64,000 nucleotides of DNA, taken from contig NZ_FNXY01000005.1 in NCBI RefSeq assembly GCF_900108855.1, forward strand, positions 1 through 64,000. The letters are read 5' to 3'. The translations under genes and the position numbers were made by a program. Source of the DNA: Dyadobacter koreensis (lineage in GTDB: Bacteria; Bacteroidota; Bacteroidia; Cytophagales; Spirosomataceae). Below are positions 44,145 to 53,253 of this stretch, piece by piece. How positions within the stretch are numbered: position 1 is the stretch's first letter; every line of letters starts with the position of its first letter. The notes under the pieces were generated by a model. It did not search any database and was not told the DNA's origin. It saw nothing but the letters and a program-made list of their open reading frames with translations.

Positions 44145-44963
44145 TCAGCTAAATACGGTCTGCAATTGCTCTACACTCGGAAAGTTTGGTGTTACAAGCT
44201 CTTTTTCAGGTGCATAAATATACGCCATCGGGTAACCGCGTTCGATAAAAGTTGGTTCTTCCAAATTGTTATAACGCAATTGTACTGACCAGCGGATATT
44301 ATTTGTGATATTATTACCTGACTGGTGAATCAAAAATGCTGAGAAAACTAAAATATCGCCAACCTTAAATTCAGTTTGGATAAATTCGTTGTCATTTATT
44401 CCAGCTGTGATTCCGCCCTGATAACCCGAGGTATTGGATTCTTTCAAGCCTGTTTTGTGGCTTCCCGGAATAACTTGCAAGGCGCCGATATCAGCACCTG
44501 CATCGACCATCGGGAACCAGATCACTGTGCTATCCAAAGATCCTTGTCCTGTGCGCCAATCCTGGTGAGCATCCAGTTTCCAATGCTTGCTTCCGTCTTT
44601 TGATAAAAAACGGCTGTTAAACTGCATCGCCGGGCGCGCTCCGATAATTGGATTTTCCAGGCCAACCTGTTTTAATAAACGCTCGATTTGCGGATCAACA
44701 CCAAGCCGATGAAGAGAAAAAGAATGCTGAACCGTTTTTCCGGTATTGACAAATGCGTTGAAGTCCTTTTCAAAAAATTCAAACATCGCATTTTCAAATG
44801 CATCTTTGTCGTCGATGTCTACCGATTTTCCGGTTACTCTTTTGATCTGGGCTGCGAAGATTTTTCTTGCTTCCGTGTAGATCGAATTGATTAAATCTTT
44901 ATCTAAAAAATCACGCAGGATAACATATCCGTCGTTATTGAATTGCTGCTGAAGTGTGCTCAT
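44145..44963 (-). CDS. Phytanoyl-CoA dioxygenase (PhyH) family oxygenase
   Basis: 272 aa. The Fe(II)/2-oxoglutarate triad is visible: AHQDWRTG (H133, D135) and LIHQSGNN (H213), with R224 in NNIRWSVQLRY as the 2-oxoglutarate anchor. FNNDGYVILRDFLDKDLI at the start is typical. These enzymes hydroxylate small molecules or sugars. Its place between glycosyltransferases and a glycosidase-like gene suggests it decorates a glycan building block; this is inference. Confidence 0.85.
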   Translation of the reverse strand: MSTLQQQFNNDGYVILRDFLDKDLINSIYTEARKIFAAQIKRVTGKSVDIDDKDAFENAMFEFFEKDFNAFVNTGKTVQHSFSLHRLGVDPQIERLLKQVGLENPIIGARPAMQFNSRFLSKDGSKHWKLDAHQDWRTGQGSLDSTVIWFPMVDAGADIGALQVIPGSHKTGLKESNTSGYQGGITAGINDNEFIQTEFKVGDILVFSAFLIHQSGNNITNNIRWSVQLRYNNLEEPTFIERGYPMAYIYAPEKELVTPNFPSVEQLQTVFS

Positions 44964-45151
44964 TTTTTGTTGGTTTTGCGATTTTAAAAAAATGAAAATA
45001 GAAAAGTGAATGGTTATGTTCAGATTATTGAAAATCAGTAAACTATCTAAACATAACTATACTCAGATCCGGTTAATTATTACCCGCAAATTTATAACTC
45101 TTTTCGAAGTCAAATTTATGACATTCGTTATTCTTTTTTATGATTGGAAAC

Positions 45152-46087
45152 TTAATCTTCCCAAACGGCATAAGCGAAGCCGGCAGCGCCGAAACCGTTA
45201 CCATTATAGAGAAGATATTTTTTTCCATTATGCTCATAATAATTAGCATAATTGATCATCTGATAATCGAAATCTTCCGGATTGTCGGATTTGCCTATCC
45301 CAACAAGATTGTCTTTTCTTTCCCAGTTTTCCCCGTCGGTCGATTCTGCATAACCTAAGCGGTAGCTCTGGTTACGATCTGTGCGATAGTCGCGGGTATG
45401 GCGGTAGGAATAGTACATTTTATAGATACCATCTTCCTTGAAAACACTTGGGCGACCAACCGCATGAAGGAAATCGTCAAAGTCAAGTGTTGGAATATCA
45501 CTGATATCCCAATGAATTCCATCTTTCGAAGTAGCAGACTGTCCGCGGTAAAACGGCTCCGGATATCCATGGATATATTCGCATTTATGTCCTGAAATGT
45601 ACCACATCCGCCAGGTTCCATCATCCTCGCGCATTACGGAAGGCTGAGCAGCCCAGATCGGATTTTGAATGCTGCGATCCATAATCGGCCCTTTGAACAT
45701 TTTTTCAAACGTCAGGCCACCGTCATGACTCACAGCTAATCCCATTGACAATCGGTAAGAATTGTGAGTCCTGTTCCAGCCGGTATAATAAAGCCAGATG
45801 TCTCCATTCGGCATATCTACAAACCAGGCAGGCATTGCGCCGGTTTCATCATATTCACCAGGCCCGCCCAATTCTAAAACCTGCTTGTCGTGGATATATA
45901 AAATCTTGGATGGATCTTCGTAATCTACGTCAATGAAAGTTGGTCTTGACTGACCGCTTGCATCACGTGAAGAGAAATAAACGCGTAAAAAATCTTTATG
46001 CTTGTAAGCAAACGGAACTTGTGCATGCGAAAGACTGTGCGGTAAACTTCCGTCAGGCTTGTAAACTACTCCCTTTTTAACCCACAT
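45152..46087 (-). CDS. Five-blade propeller glycosidase-like protein
   Basis: 311 aa from ATG 46087 (MWVKKGVVYKPDGSLPHSLS); 16 more residues are open upstream. Repeated propeller strands: LRVYFSSRDASGQSRPTFID, DIWLYYTGWNR, MWYISGHKCE, YKMYYSYRHTRDYRTDR and KYLLYNGNGFGAAGFA. This resembles GH43/GH130-like folds, with acidic residues in DETGAMPAWF and GRPSVFKEDG. No signal peptide, so intracellular. Could be a sugar-nucleotide or glycan hydrolase, phosphorylase or binding protein. Confidence 0.65.
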   Translation of the reverse strand: MWVKKGVVYKPDGSLPHSLSHAQVPFAYKHKDFLRVYFSSRDASGQSRPTFIDVDYEDPSKILYIHDKQVLELGGPGEYDETGAMPAWFVDMPNGDIWLYYTGWNRTHNSYRLSMGLAVSHDGGLTFEKMFKGPIMDRSIQNPIWAAQPSVMREDDGTWRMWYISGHKCEYIHGYPEPFYRGQSATSKDGIHWDISDIPTLDFDDFLHAVGRPSVFKEDGIYKMYYSYRHTRDYRTDRNQSYRLGYAESTDGENWERKDNLVGIGKSDNPEDFDYQMINYANYYEHNGKKYLLYNGNGFGAAGFAYAVWED

Positions 46088-46172
46088 ATTTATAATTTTT
46101 TCAAAGGTTTGCCTTTCAGCAAATCGGTGCAGCAAAATTTACTGCAGATCAATGAATGAATACTATCAATTA

Positions 46173-47054
46173 TTAAGCCTCAGCTTTGTCGGCACGCAGG
46201 CGCCAGTTGTCTACGAAATCTTTTCCTGGAATTGGAAGGTCAATATCCACCTCCGGAGCTTTTGCCGTCACAGTATATTCCATTACGTAAAACGCATTTC
46301 CAAAAACGTAGTGCAATTTGAAATTTTCAACATTTGCAGGTACATCTTCGATAGGGACCTCAGCGCGGAAAAGCGGATTTGCTTTTAATAAAGTAGCGTA
46401 AGTAGGCGTATTCCGTAACCATGGAGCAACACTTTCGTCACCAACGACAACTTTTCCCCCCGGACGAACGACACGTGTCAATTCATCAAACGCCTTTTTT
46501 CTTTCCGAGAACGTGTTGATACCACCAAAATGGAAAACAGCGTCGAATGTATCATCTGCAAAGGGAAGATAAGAACCGTTGCCAAGGAAATAATGAACAT
46601 TAACATCCTCAGTAGAAAGTTTTTCCTGAGCAAGTTTAAGCATATTTGGAGACAGATCTGATAAAACAGCTGTTCCGCCCGGTTTTACTTTTTCTAAAAT
46701 CAGTGCTGAATCTTTTCCGGTTCCTGCGCCAACTTCCAGCGCCTTCATGCCGGGTTTCAAATCCATCAAATCAATAAAGAACCTGCGTGTCGCTGCTTCG
46801 TCTGAATGATTTAACGTTTCAAAAACCCACGAAACACCTTTGTCGTAACGAAGAAAAGCCTGATCGTAAAGATATTGCTCATGAGCATCGCCTGGAAGTA
46901 ACTCTTTGGGATAGAGCATATTTACGATGCCCGTGTCACCTACTTCATATATTGTACCATCTTCACTGGTAAGCGTTTTGCCGTCTTCGGCGATTGTTAA
47001 TGGACTGCCGGTAAGTGGACAAACCAACGCTTTTAGAAAATCCTGATGCGTCAT
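46173..47054 (-). CDS. SAM-dependent methyltransferase with Trm112-like head
   Basis: 293 aa. The first ~48 residues look like a Trm112/YbaR-type zinc or beta domain (LVCPLTGSPLTIAEDGKTLT, then VGDTGIVNMLYP), although only one Cys is present. A class I methyltransferase follows: MKALEVGAGTGKDSALILEK (SAM motif I, about 108-127) and DTFDAVFHFGGINTFSERKK. Acceptor unknown; nearby glycan genes suggest a sugar or lipid target. The start follows a promoter-sized gap to the divergent M20 gene. Confidence 0.85.
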   Translation of the reverse strand: MTHQDFLKALVCPLTGSPLTIAEDGKTLTSEDGTIYEVGDTGIVNMLYPKELLPGDAHEQYLYDQAFLRYDKGVSWVFETLNHSDEAATRRFFIDLMDLKPGMKALEVGAGTGKDSALILEKVKPGGTAVLSDLSPNMLKLAQEKLSTEDVNVHYFLGNGSYLPFADDTFDAVFHFGGINTFSERKKAFDELTRVVRPGGKVVVGDESVAPWLRNTPTYATLLKANPLFRAEVPIEDVPANVENFKLHYVFGNAFYVMEYTVTAKAPEVDIDLPIPGKDFVDNWRLRADKAEA

Positions 47055-47185
47055 TACGTTTCTTGCTATATTAATGTGTTAAGCCAAAATTAGTTGTTTT
47101 TCTTAGAAGTACTCATATAAGTGAAGTTCCTAATTATTAAAAGGGGGCTGATATCGACTCATTTTACGAATACTATCCGGCGCGC

Positions 47186-47217
47186 TTTCAGCCAGATTCT
47201 ATTTATTTGTACCTTTG
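47186..47217 (+). promoter_or_regulatory. Promoter for the M20 amidohydrolase gene
   Basis: TACCTTTG at 47210-47217 matches the -7 box, with TTTC (47186-47189) 20 nt upstream as a near -33 box. Transcription start near 47222 gives a 60-nt leader to ATG 47283 and rules out the longer open-frame start at 47121. Confidence 0.6.
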
Positions 47218-47282
47218 AACCGCTTTTGTCTGACTTCACTTTGAAGCCGGCATCCCAAAATTTCAATTTTCTCTTTGTATAT

Positions 47283-48476
47283 ATGTTTGACCTGCAAGAA
47301 AAAATAAAGTCACTCGCAAAGGACCAGGCTGCCAGTGTTGTCGCAAACCGCCGGCATTTGCATACTAATCCTGAGCTTTCTTTTGAGGAATTTAAAACTG
47401 CACAATTTGTAGCAGAAGAACTTCGTGCATTAGGACTTACGCCGCAGGAAGGAATTGCAGGAACAGGATTGGTTGCGCTGATCGAAGGAAAAAATCCGGG
47501 AAAAAAAATTGTTGGCCTCCGCGCTGATATGGACGCGTTACCAATTGTCGAAGCTAACAATGTTCCATACAAATCGCAGGTTCCGGGGGTTATGCATGCT
47601 TGCGGACACGATGTACATACCGCTTCACTACTTGGTACTGCCAGAATTTTGACCCAGATACGGGACCAGTTTGAAGGAACAGTAAAACTTGTTTTTCAGC
47701 CTGCAGAAGAAAAAGCACCAGGTGGCGCTTCACTGATGATTAAGGAAGGTGTGCTTGAAAATCCAAGACCTGTCAGTATGATGGGCCAGCACGTTGCTCC
47801 GAACATTCCGGTTGGAAAAATCGGATTTCGTGAAGGAATGTACATGGCCAGTACTGACGAATTGTATGTTACCGTCATAGGGAAAGGCGGTCATGCTGCG
47901 GCTCCTGATCAACTCATTGACCCGATATTAATTGCTTCTCATATCGTTGTTGCTTTGCAGCAAATTATCAGCCGGTATCGAAAACCTTCAAATCCAGCTG
48001 TTTTGTCATTTGGCAGATTTATTGCAGATGGTGTTACAAATGTCATCCCGAACGAGGTTACATTACAGGGAACATGGCGCTGCATGGATGAACAATGGCG
48101 AGAGGAAGGTTTGCGAAAAATGAAAAAGATGGCGGAAGGTATGGCTGAGGCGATGGGCGGAAGCTGTGTGTTCGAAATTATTAAAGGATATCCTTTCCTG
48201 AAAAATCATCCTGAATTAACCCGCCGGGTCAGAACTGCTGCAACAGCATATATGGGTGCGGAAAATGTGATCGATCTTGATCTTTGGATGGCAGGAGAAG
48301 ATTTCGCTTTTTATTCGCAGGTAGTAGATTCCTGTTTTTACAGATTGGGGACGCGCAATGAAGCCAAAGGAATTATTTCCGGCGTGCACACCCCAACCTT
48401 CGATGTCGATGAGACTTCGTTAGAAATTGCACCAGGATTAATGAGCTGGCTGGCTATTTCAGAACTTGCTTTTTAG
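47283..48476 (+). CDS. M20-family amidohydrolase / peptidase
   Basis: 397 aa from ATG 47283 (MFDLQEKIKSLAKDQA), since the promoter lies inside the upstream extension. Metal motifs: GLRADMDALPI, MHACGHDVHTASLLGTA, QPAEEKAPGGA, and AGEDFAFYSQ near the C-terminus. Related to N-acyl-amino-acid or aminoacyl hydrolases (HipO/IAA-type). Substrate unknown. Its last 23 bases overlap the convergent glycosyltransferase at 48454. Confidence 0.92.
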   Translation: MFDLQEKIKSLAKDQAASVVANRRHLHTNPELSFEEFKTAQFVAEELRALGLTPQEGIAGTGLVALIEGKNPGKKIVGLRADMDALPIVEANNVPYKSQVPGVMHACGHDVHTASLLGTARILTQIRDQFEGTVKLVFQPAEEKAPGGASLMIKEGVLENPRPVSMMGQHVAPNIPVGKIGFREGMYMASTDELYVTVIGKGGHAAAPDQLIDPILIASHIVVALQQIISRYRKPSNPAVLSFGRFIADGVTNVIPNEVTLQGTWRCMDEQWREEGLRKMKKMAEGMAEAMGGSCVFEIIKGYPFLKNHPELTRRVRTAATAYMGAENVIDLDLWMAGEDFAFYSQVVDSCFYRLGTRNEAKGIISGVHTPTFDVDETSLEIAPGLMSWLAISELAF

Positions 48477-49206
48477 CAGGAATATACCGTTTAAAGTAAC
48501 TGTTGATTTTAAGGCTGATCACACCAAAAATCGCTTCTTTAAATATTCCCGGAGACATTTTGGAGGCTCCTTTTGTCCTGTCCGTAAAGATGATGGGAAC
48601 CTCTACAATGTCAAATCCGAACTTCCAGGTATTGAATTTCATTTCAATCTGAAATGCATAACCGATGAATCTGATATTATCAAGATCAATTGTTTCCAAC
48701 ACTCGCCGCGTATAGCAAATAAACCCGGCAGTTGGGTCCATGATCTGCATACTTGTAATCATCCGCACATAATATCCCGCAAAATAGGACATTAAAACCC
48801 GGTTGATCGGCCAGTTTACCACATTTACCCCCGTGATATACCGTGAACCAATGGCTGCGTCATGTCCCTGTTCAGCACAAGCCTGATACAAACGGATCAG
48901 ATCTTCCGGTGGGTGTGAAAAGTCGGCGTCCATTTCAAAAATGTATTCGTACCCTTTTTCAAGGGCCCATTTGAAACCATGAATGTAAGCGGTTCCTAAA
49001 CCCAGCTTTCCTTTCCTTTCAACCAGATGAAGTGAGTCGCCGAATTCTTTCTGCAATTCTTTGACAGCAGCCCCTGTTTGATCCGGAGACCCGTCATCAA
49101 TAATCAGTACATCGAAAGGCTTGGAAAGGCTGAAAACCTTTCGGATAATAGCCTCAATATTTTCTATCTCGTTGTAGGTAGGGATAACTACAATACTATG
49201 GTTCAC
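48454..49206 (-). CDS. Polyprenol-phosphate mannosyltransferase-like GT2
   Basis: 250 aa, start codon GTG (49206). IVVIPTYNEIENIEAIIRKV, DVLIIDDGSPDQTG, YEYIFEMDADFSHPPEDLIR and GSRYITGVNVVNWPINRVLM fit the DPM1-like family, which makes polyprenyl-phosphate-mannose or -glucose. C-terminus lacks extra membrane helices. Its product could feed the GT-C-like proteins at 24337-26861 or 57156-58571; inference only. Confidence 0.88.
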   Translation of the reverse strand: MNHSIVVIPTYNEIENIEAIIRKVFSLSKPFDVLIIDDGSPDQTGAAVKELQKEFGDSLHLVERKGKLGLGTAYIHGFKWALEKGYEYIFEMDADFSHPPEDLIRLYQACAEQGHDAAIGSRYITGVNVVNWPINRVLMSYFAGYYVRMITSMQIMDPTAGFICYTRRVLETIDLDNIRFIGYAFQIEMKFNTWKFGFDIVEVPIIFTDRTKGASKMSPGIFKEAIFGVISLKINSYFKRYIPAKKQVLK

Positions 49207-49298
49207 TTTGTCTCTTTAATTAGGGTATGGAAATAGATTTTGCTGGTATCTATAACGAAGTTCAAAACGGAGAGTTTTAATATAAAATTTAACTTTTT

Positions 49299-49673
49299 TT
49301 AAAGTTTGATGTCCTTTTTTTTCTCGCGTGCCTCAATCTTTTTAGCCACATTTTCATAGATACGCGACATATACTCCGGATGTGTCATGTAGTAATTATA
49401 ACTATTCCGGTATGCTACTGTATCGACTTTGTTCTTCTCCCAGATCTGTTTTTTCAACTGATCAAATATAAGAATTGAAGAATCAAGAGATTTTAATTGT
49501 AAGCGGGTGACCCGGGATTCGGCAATATGCACGTCTGTGAGGATCGTGGCCATTTTTTCTTCGGAAAGTGTGCCCTCTGGTGGCTTTTCTTCCTTAGTGC
49601 AGCCCGCAAAAACGATTGCCATACTTCCTGCCAGTAGTAAACTGAACGAGAAATTAATAATCCGTCGCGTCAT
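49299..49673 (-). CDS. DUF4296-type lipoprotein
   Basis: 124 aa from ATG 49673 (MTRRIINFSFSLLLAG); three more residues are open. Lipobox at IVFAGC. The mature part has the DUF4296 pattern TLSEEKMATILTDVHIAESR then DTVAYRNSYNYYMTHPEYMS and a Lys-rich tail. A Bacteroidota-specific surface/periplasmic lipoprotein of unknown function. Divergent from the DUF58 gene. Confidence 0.82.
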   Translation of the reverse strand: MTRRIINFSFSLLLAGSMAIVFAGCTKEEKPPEGTLSEEKMATILTDVHIAESRVTRLQLKSLDSSILIFDQLKKQIWEKNKVDTVAYRNSYNYYMTHPEYMSRIYENVAKKIEAREKKKDIKL

Positions 49674-49742
49674 AATTCTCAAAATACCTATCTTTGTTTA
49701 GCTGCTCTATATTACAAAGGTGGTAATTTTTTCGGAAAACAT

Positions 49743-50633
49743 ATGTTTGAACTGTTTTTGGGGAAACTCCGAAAGTATGAAATAAGGATGCGAAAAGCGG
49801 TCACGAGTGAGCGGCATGGAAACTTTCACTCTGTCTTCAAAGGCTCCGGGCTCGAATACGATGACCTTCGGCTTTACCAGTATGGCGACGATGTGCGCGC
49901 CATTGACTGGAATACCTCGGCAAAAGGGCACGGGACTTTTATCAAGATTTTTAAGGAAGATAAAGAGCAAACTGCCTTTTTCATGCTTGACGTCAGTGCG
50001 TCACAACAGGTAGGAGAGGCCAGTAAGCTTAAGATCGATATTGCGAAAGAAATATGCGGCGTGTTGACTCTGTCGGCGATCCAGGAAGCGAGCCGCGTTG
50101 GTCTTTTGTGCTTTTCTGACCGAAATGAACGGTATGTTCGTCCTTCTGACGGGATGAAACATGGGTATAGTGTTTTGTCCGAAATTTATAAACTCGTACC
50201 CGAATCAACCAAAACAAGTATTTCAGAAGCAATCTTGGTGGCGTTGAACGTCTTGAAGAGGCGGAGCCTGATCTTTTTGATTTCAGATTTTATTGATTCA
50301 AACTATCAGCATAATCTCAAGGCGCTTGCTCGAAAACATGATTTAATCGTGATTCACCTTTATGATTCAAGAGAAACAAGCTTGCCGCGATTAGGGATTA
50401 TTCCTCTTTATGATGCCGAAAAGCAGCGAACAACCTGGGTAAACACGTCTTCGAAACAATATCGTGATGATATGGCTAATCGTTTTCAAAGCAGAAGTGT
50501 CGAGCTCGAAAAACTTTGTCACCAAAACCGTGCAGACTATATTTCGATAAATACACAGGAAGATTATGTTCCGGCACTTATTCGTTTATTTAAGGTCAGG
50601 CGTTATGCAAAGAGCGGAATGACTTCTTCCTAA
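49743..50633 (+). CDS. DUF58 domain protein (Bat-like operon)
   Basis: 296 aa, soluble. Contains YDDLRLYQYGDDVRAIDWNTSA, the DUF58 core, then a von Willebrand-like stretch FFMLDVSASQ and LIFLISDFIDSNYQHN. DUF58 proteins act with MoxR AAA+ chaperones and VWA membrane proteins in Bat (aerotolerance) gene sets. Followed by a BatD-like gene and a VWA gene, matching that set; no MoxR gene lies in the window. Confidence 0.88.
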   Translation: MFELFLGKLRKYEIRMRKAVTSERHGNFHSVFKGSGLEYDDLRLYQYGDDVRAIDWNTSAKGHGTFIKIFKEDKEQTAFFMLDVSASQQVGEASKLKIDIAKEICGVLTLSAIQEASRVGLLCFSDRNERYVRPSDGMKHGYSVLSEIYKLVPESTKTSISEAILVALNVLKRRSLIFLISDFIDSNYQHNLKALARKHDLIVIHLYDSRETSLPRLGIIPLYDAEKQRTTWVNTSSKQYRDDMANRFQSRSVELEKLCHQNRADYISINTQEDYVPALIRLFKVRRYAKSGMTSS

Positions 50634-50673
50634 GACCTGGAAATGTTTTAAACTTATTAAATGGTAAAAAAAA

Positions 50674-51627
50674 TTGTTGTCGACTGCCGGTTCTAGCGCT
50701 GATTTAAAGAAAATAGTACACCTCTTATGTTTTTTCCTGACAGGATTTTTCCTGCCAACAGAACCTGTTGCAGCTCAAAAAAATTTACCGGAAGGAAGAT
50801 TTTTATCGGATAGTATCGAGATCGGTAAGCCGTTTTTTTATGCGCTAAGTTATCTGCATGCTCCCAAAACAGAAGTTTTTTTTCCGGATACAACGTTCAG
50901 CTTCTTACCTTTCGAGGTTATTTCAAAGAAAAATTTTACAACCAGAACGGACAAAAGAGGTAGTCTGGATAGCACTGTATATCAGCTGGTGTCATTTAAT
51001 GTGTCGTTGGGACAATCTTTGAAAGTGCCCGTTTTTATTTTTAATGGCAAAGACTGCACGGCAATCCATACAATTTCAGATACTATTTTTTTAAGAAAAG
51101 ATAATTTTCAAGGCATTGCCGATACGACTTCTCTGAAGCCGGAGGTGGGGTTGCTGCCACTAAGCCACGAATTTAACTTTTCTATTTTTCTGGGCGTTTT
51201 GGCATTAACGATTGGAGCCGCAGGCAGTATTTACTGGCTTTTTGGAAGTGACATTTATAAACAATGGCAACTGATCAAACTGCAGCGGAGGCATCTTGAA
51301 TATAACCGGTCCTTTAACCGTTTACTTCGAAACGCCAAGGAAAGGGAGGATATTAAAGACGCTGAAAAGGCGATCATTGTCTGGAAGAATTATCTGGAAC
51401 GACTGGAAAAAAAGCCATTTGCAACGTATACAACACGGGAAATCATGGACAATATGCCAGACGACGGGTTGGCGACTGCGCTGAAAAATATGGATGGAAT
51501 TATTTACGGTCAGGTCAAATCAAAAGATATGGATAAGTCGCTTGAAGTTTTGAAGGCTGGTGCCTTGCGGCTTTATCGTAACAAACGGAGACAGATTTTA
51601 GAGGGAGATTTAGCTCCGGAGATATAA
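50674..51627 (+). CDS. BatD-like membrane protein with unclear start
   Basis: 317 aa in this frame. A signal-like stretch (KKIVHLLCFFLTGFFL), an extracytoplasmic beta-rich part (about 45-165), one membrane helix (about 170-190, FSIFLGVLALTIGAAGSIYW) and a charged cytosolic tail. No in-frame ATG exists near the start; the frame opens at TTG 50674/50677. An ATG at 50661 is out of frame because of a run of eight A; seven would join it in frame. Either TTG is used or the run is a slip site or sequence error. Sits between DUF58 and VWA genes. Confidence 0.7.
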   Translation: MLSTAGSSADLKKIVHLLCFFLTGFFLPTEPVAAQKNLPEGRFLSDSIEIGKPFFYALSYLHAPKTEVFFPDTTFSFLPFEVISKKNFTTRTDKRGSLDSTVYQLVSFNVSLGQSLKVPVFIFNGKDCTAIHTISDTIFLRKDNFQGIADTTSLKPEVGLLPLSHEFNFSIFLGVLALTIGAAGSIYWLFGSDIYKQWQLIKLQRRHLEYNRSFNRLLRNAKEREDIKDAEKAIIVWKNYLERLEKKPFATYTTREIMDNMPDDGLATALKNMDGIIYGQVKSKDMDKSLEVLKAGALRLYRNKRRQILEGDLAPEI

Positions 51628-51628
51628 T

Positions 51629-52648
51629 ATGGAAGAATGGTTTTCGCCAAGGTGGTTTTCGTGGGATGTACTCAGGTCGTATGAGTGGGCGTATCCCTAC
51701 TTTTTATATGCGCTGCCCGCAATTCCATTTTTGTTCTGGTTAAGAAGTGCTTTCCATCGGAAACACCAGCAACGGTTGGTAATTACTTATAACCGTGAAA
51801 ATGCAAGACGGGATTGGCTTACGCTTTTACGTTTCGTCCAGCCGATCTGCGTTGCGTTTGCCGTGGCATTGATACTTGTTGCACTCGCCCGTCCTCAAAT
51901 TGTCACAGAAAGAACGGATAAATTTTCTGAGGGTATTGATATAATGCTGTTGCTGGATATTTCTGATTCGATGATGGAGAAAGATCTTAGTCCAAACAGG
52001 CTGGAAGCGGCTAAATTAGTTGCACGGCAATTTATACGCGGTAGATTACAGGATAGGATAGGCTTAATCATTTTTGCCGGTGAAGCTGTTTCCTTATGCC
52101 CACTGACGACGGATTATGAGCTGCTGTACGGCTTCCTGGATGAGATTCAGCCAACGATGATACCAACGGCCGGAACGGCTATTGGAAGTGCGCTGGCCGT
52201 GGCCGTGAACCGTATGAGGGAAACTTCCGGGGAAAGCAAAGTTGCGATTTTAATTAGTGACGGAGATAATACATCAGGAAACCTTGGCCCGACAACCGCT
52301 GCACAGCTTGCAAAAGCTTTTGGCGTTCGTGTGTATAGTATCTCGGTCGGTAAAACGTTAAGGATTATAAAAAAGGATAGTTTGAATGTTTCCAGTGCAA
52401 TGGTCGACGAAAGCGAGCTTCAGAAAATCGCTGCGCTGGGCAATGGCAAATATTTCAGGGCGACAGATAATACGGCGCTGGGAGCCGTTTTCAAACAAAT
52501 CAACCAGATAGAAAAAGTAAAATCCCGAAATGTTGTTTCACGGGATGTAAGTGATTATTATCGTATTTATCTTTATTGGGCCATTTTACTTTTGCTGATT
52601 GCGTTAAGCACAAAAAGTACATTTATGGCAAATATTCTTGAAGACTGA
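51629..52648 (+). CDS. VWA-domain membrane protein, BatA-like
   Basis: 339 aa. Two N-terminal membrane helices (about 22-40 and 68-88), a VWA domain with the metal site LLLDISDSMM (D110, S112, S114) and a late DGDNTSG, and a C-terminal membrane helix (about 315-335). Typical BatA. Starts 1 nt past the previous stop and overlaps rnhB by one base, so this is one operon. Confidence 0.9.
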   Translation: MEEWFSPRWFSWDVLRSYEWAYPYFLYALPAIPFLFWLRSAFHRKHQQRLVITYNRENARRDWLTLLRFVQPICVAFAVALILVALARPQIVTERTDKFSEGIDIMLLLDISDSMMEKDLSPNRLEAAKLVARQFIRGRLQDRIGLIIFAGEAVSLCPLTTDYELLYGFLDEIQPTMIPTAGTAIGSALAVAVNRMRETSGESKVAILISDGDNTSGNLGPTTAAQLAKAFGVRVYSISVGKTLRIIKKDSLNVSSAMVDESELQKIAALGNGKYFRATDNTALGAVFKQINQIEKVKSRNVVSRDVSDYYRIYLYWAILLLLIALSTKSTFMANILED

Positions 52649-53253
52649 TGTTAAAGGCTTTTTATAATAAGGACGTCCGCGAAGCGGGATTGGATGAAGT
52701 GGGCAGAGGTTGTTTGGCCGGACCTGTAGTCGCCGCGGCCGTAATACTTCCTCCCGATTATTTTCACTTATATCTCAACGATTCCAAACAATTGACGCGT
52801 GTTCAGCGCGATATTCTGCAAAAAGAAATTATGCAGGAAGCCATTGCATGGGCTGTTGCAGAAGTTGACAATTACGAAATCGATCGGATCAATATCTTAA
52901 AAGCAAGCTTCCTTGCCATGCATTACGCCGTGGATAAACTGCATACAAAACCGGAACATTTACTTGTGGACGGAAATCGGTTTACTCCTTATCCTATGAT
53001 TCCACATACTTGTATTGTCAAGGGCGATGCGCATTATTTATCAATTGCGGCTGCTTCCGTTCTGGCGAAAACATACCGAGATGACCTGATGAGCCAGTTG
53101 TCTTTACAATTTCCTCACTATGGCTGGGAAAGGAATGTCGGTTATCCGACAATTCACCACAGAAGCGCTATTCAGCTGCACGGTCCATGTCAATATCATC
53201 GCATGAGTTTCAGACTATTGCGGGCAGAAATGGAGCAGGAAGAAGAATTTTAG
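52648..53253 (+). CDS. rnhB: Ribonuclease HII
   Basis: 201 aa. GLDEVGRGCLAGPVVAAAVI holds catalytic D16 and E17; later LLVDGNRF, KGDAHYLSIAAASVLAKTYR and YGWERNVGYPTIHHRSAI complete the site. Cuts RNA in RNA/DNA hybrids. ATG overlaps the VWA stop (TGATG). Its end overlaps the convergent DUF2480 gene by 4 nt. Confidence 0.96.
   Translation: MLKAFYNKDVREAGLDEVGRGCLAGPVVAAAVILPPDYFHLYLNDSKQLTRVQRDILQKEIMQEAIAWAVAEVDNYEIDRINILKASFLAMHYAVDKLHTKPEHLLVDGNRFTPYPMIPHTCIVKGDAHYLSIAAASVLAKTYRDDLMSQLSLQFPHYGWERNVGYPTIHHRSAIQLHGPCQYHRMSFRLLRAEMEQEEEF

Noticed and set aside
47121..47282. N-terminal extension or signal peptide on the M20 protein
   Set aside because: A promoter match lies inside it, and family members start at the MFDLQEK position.
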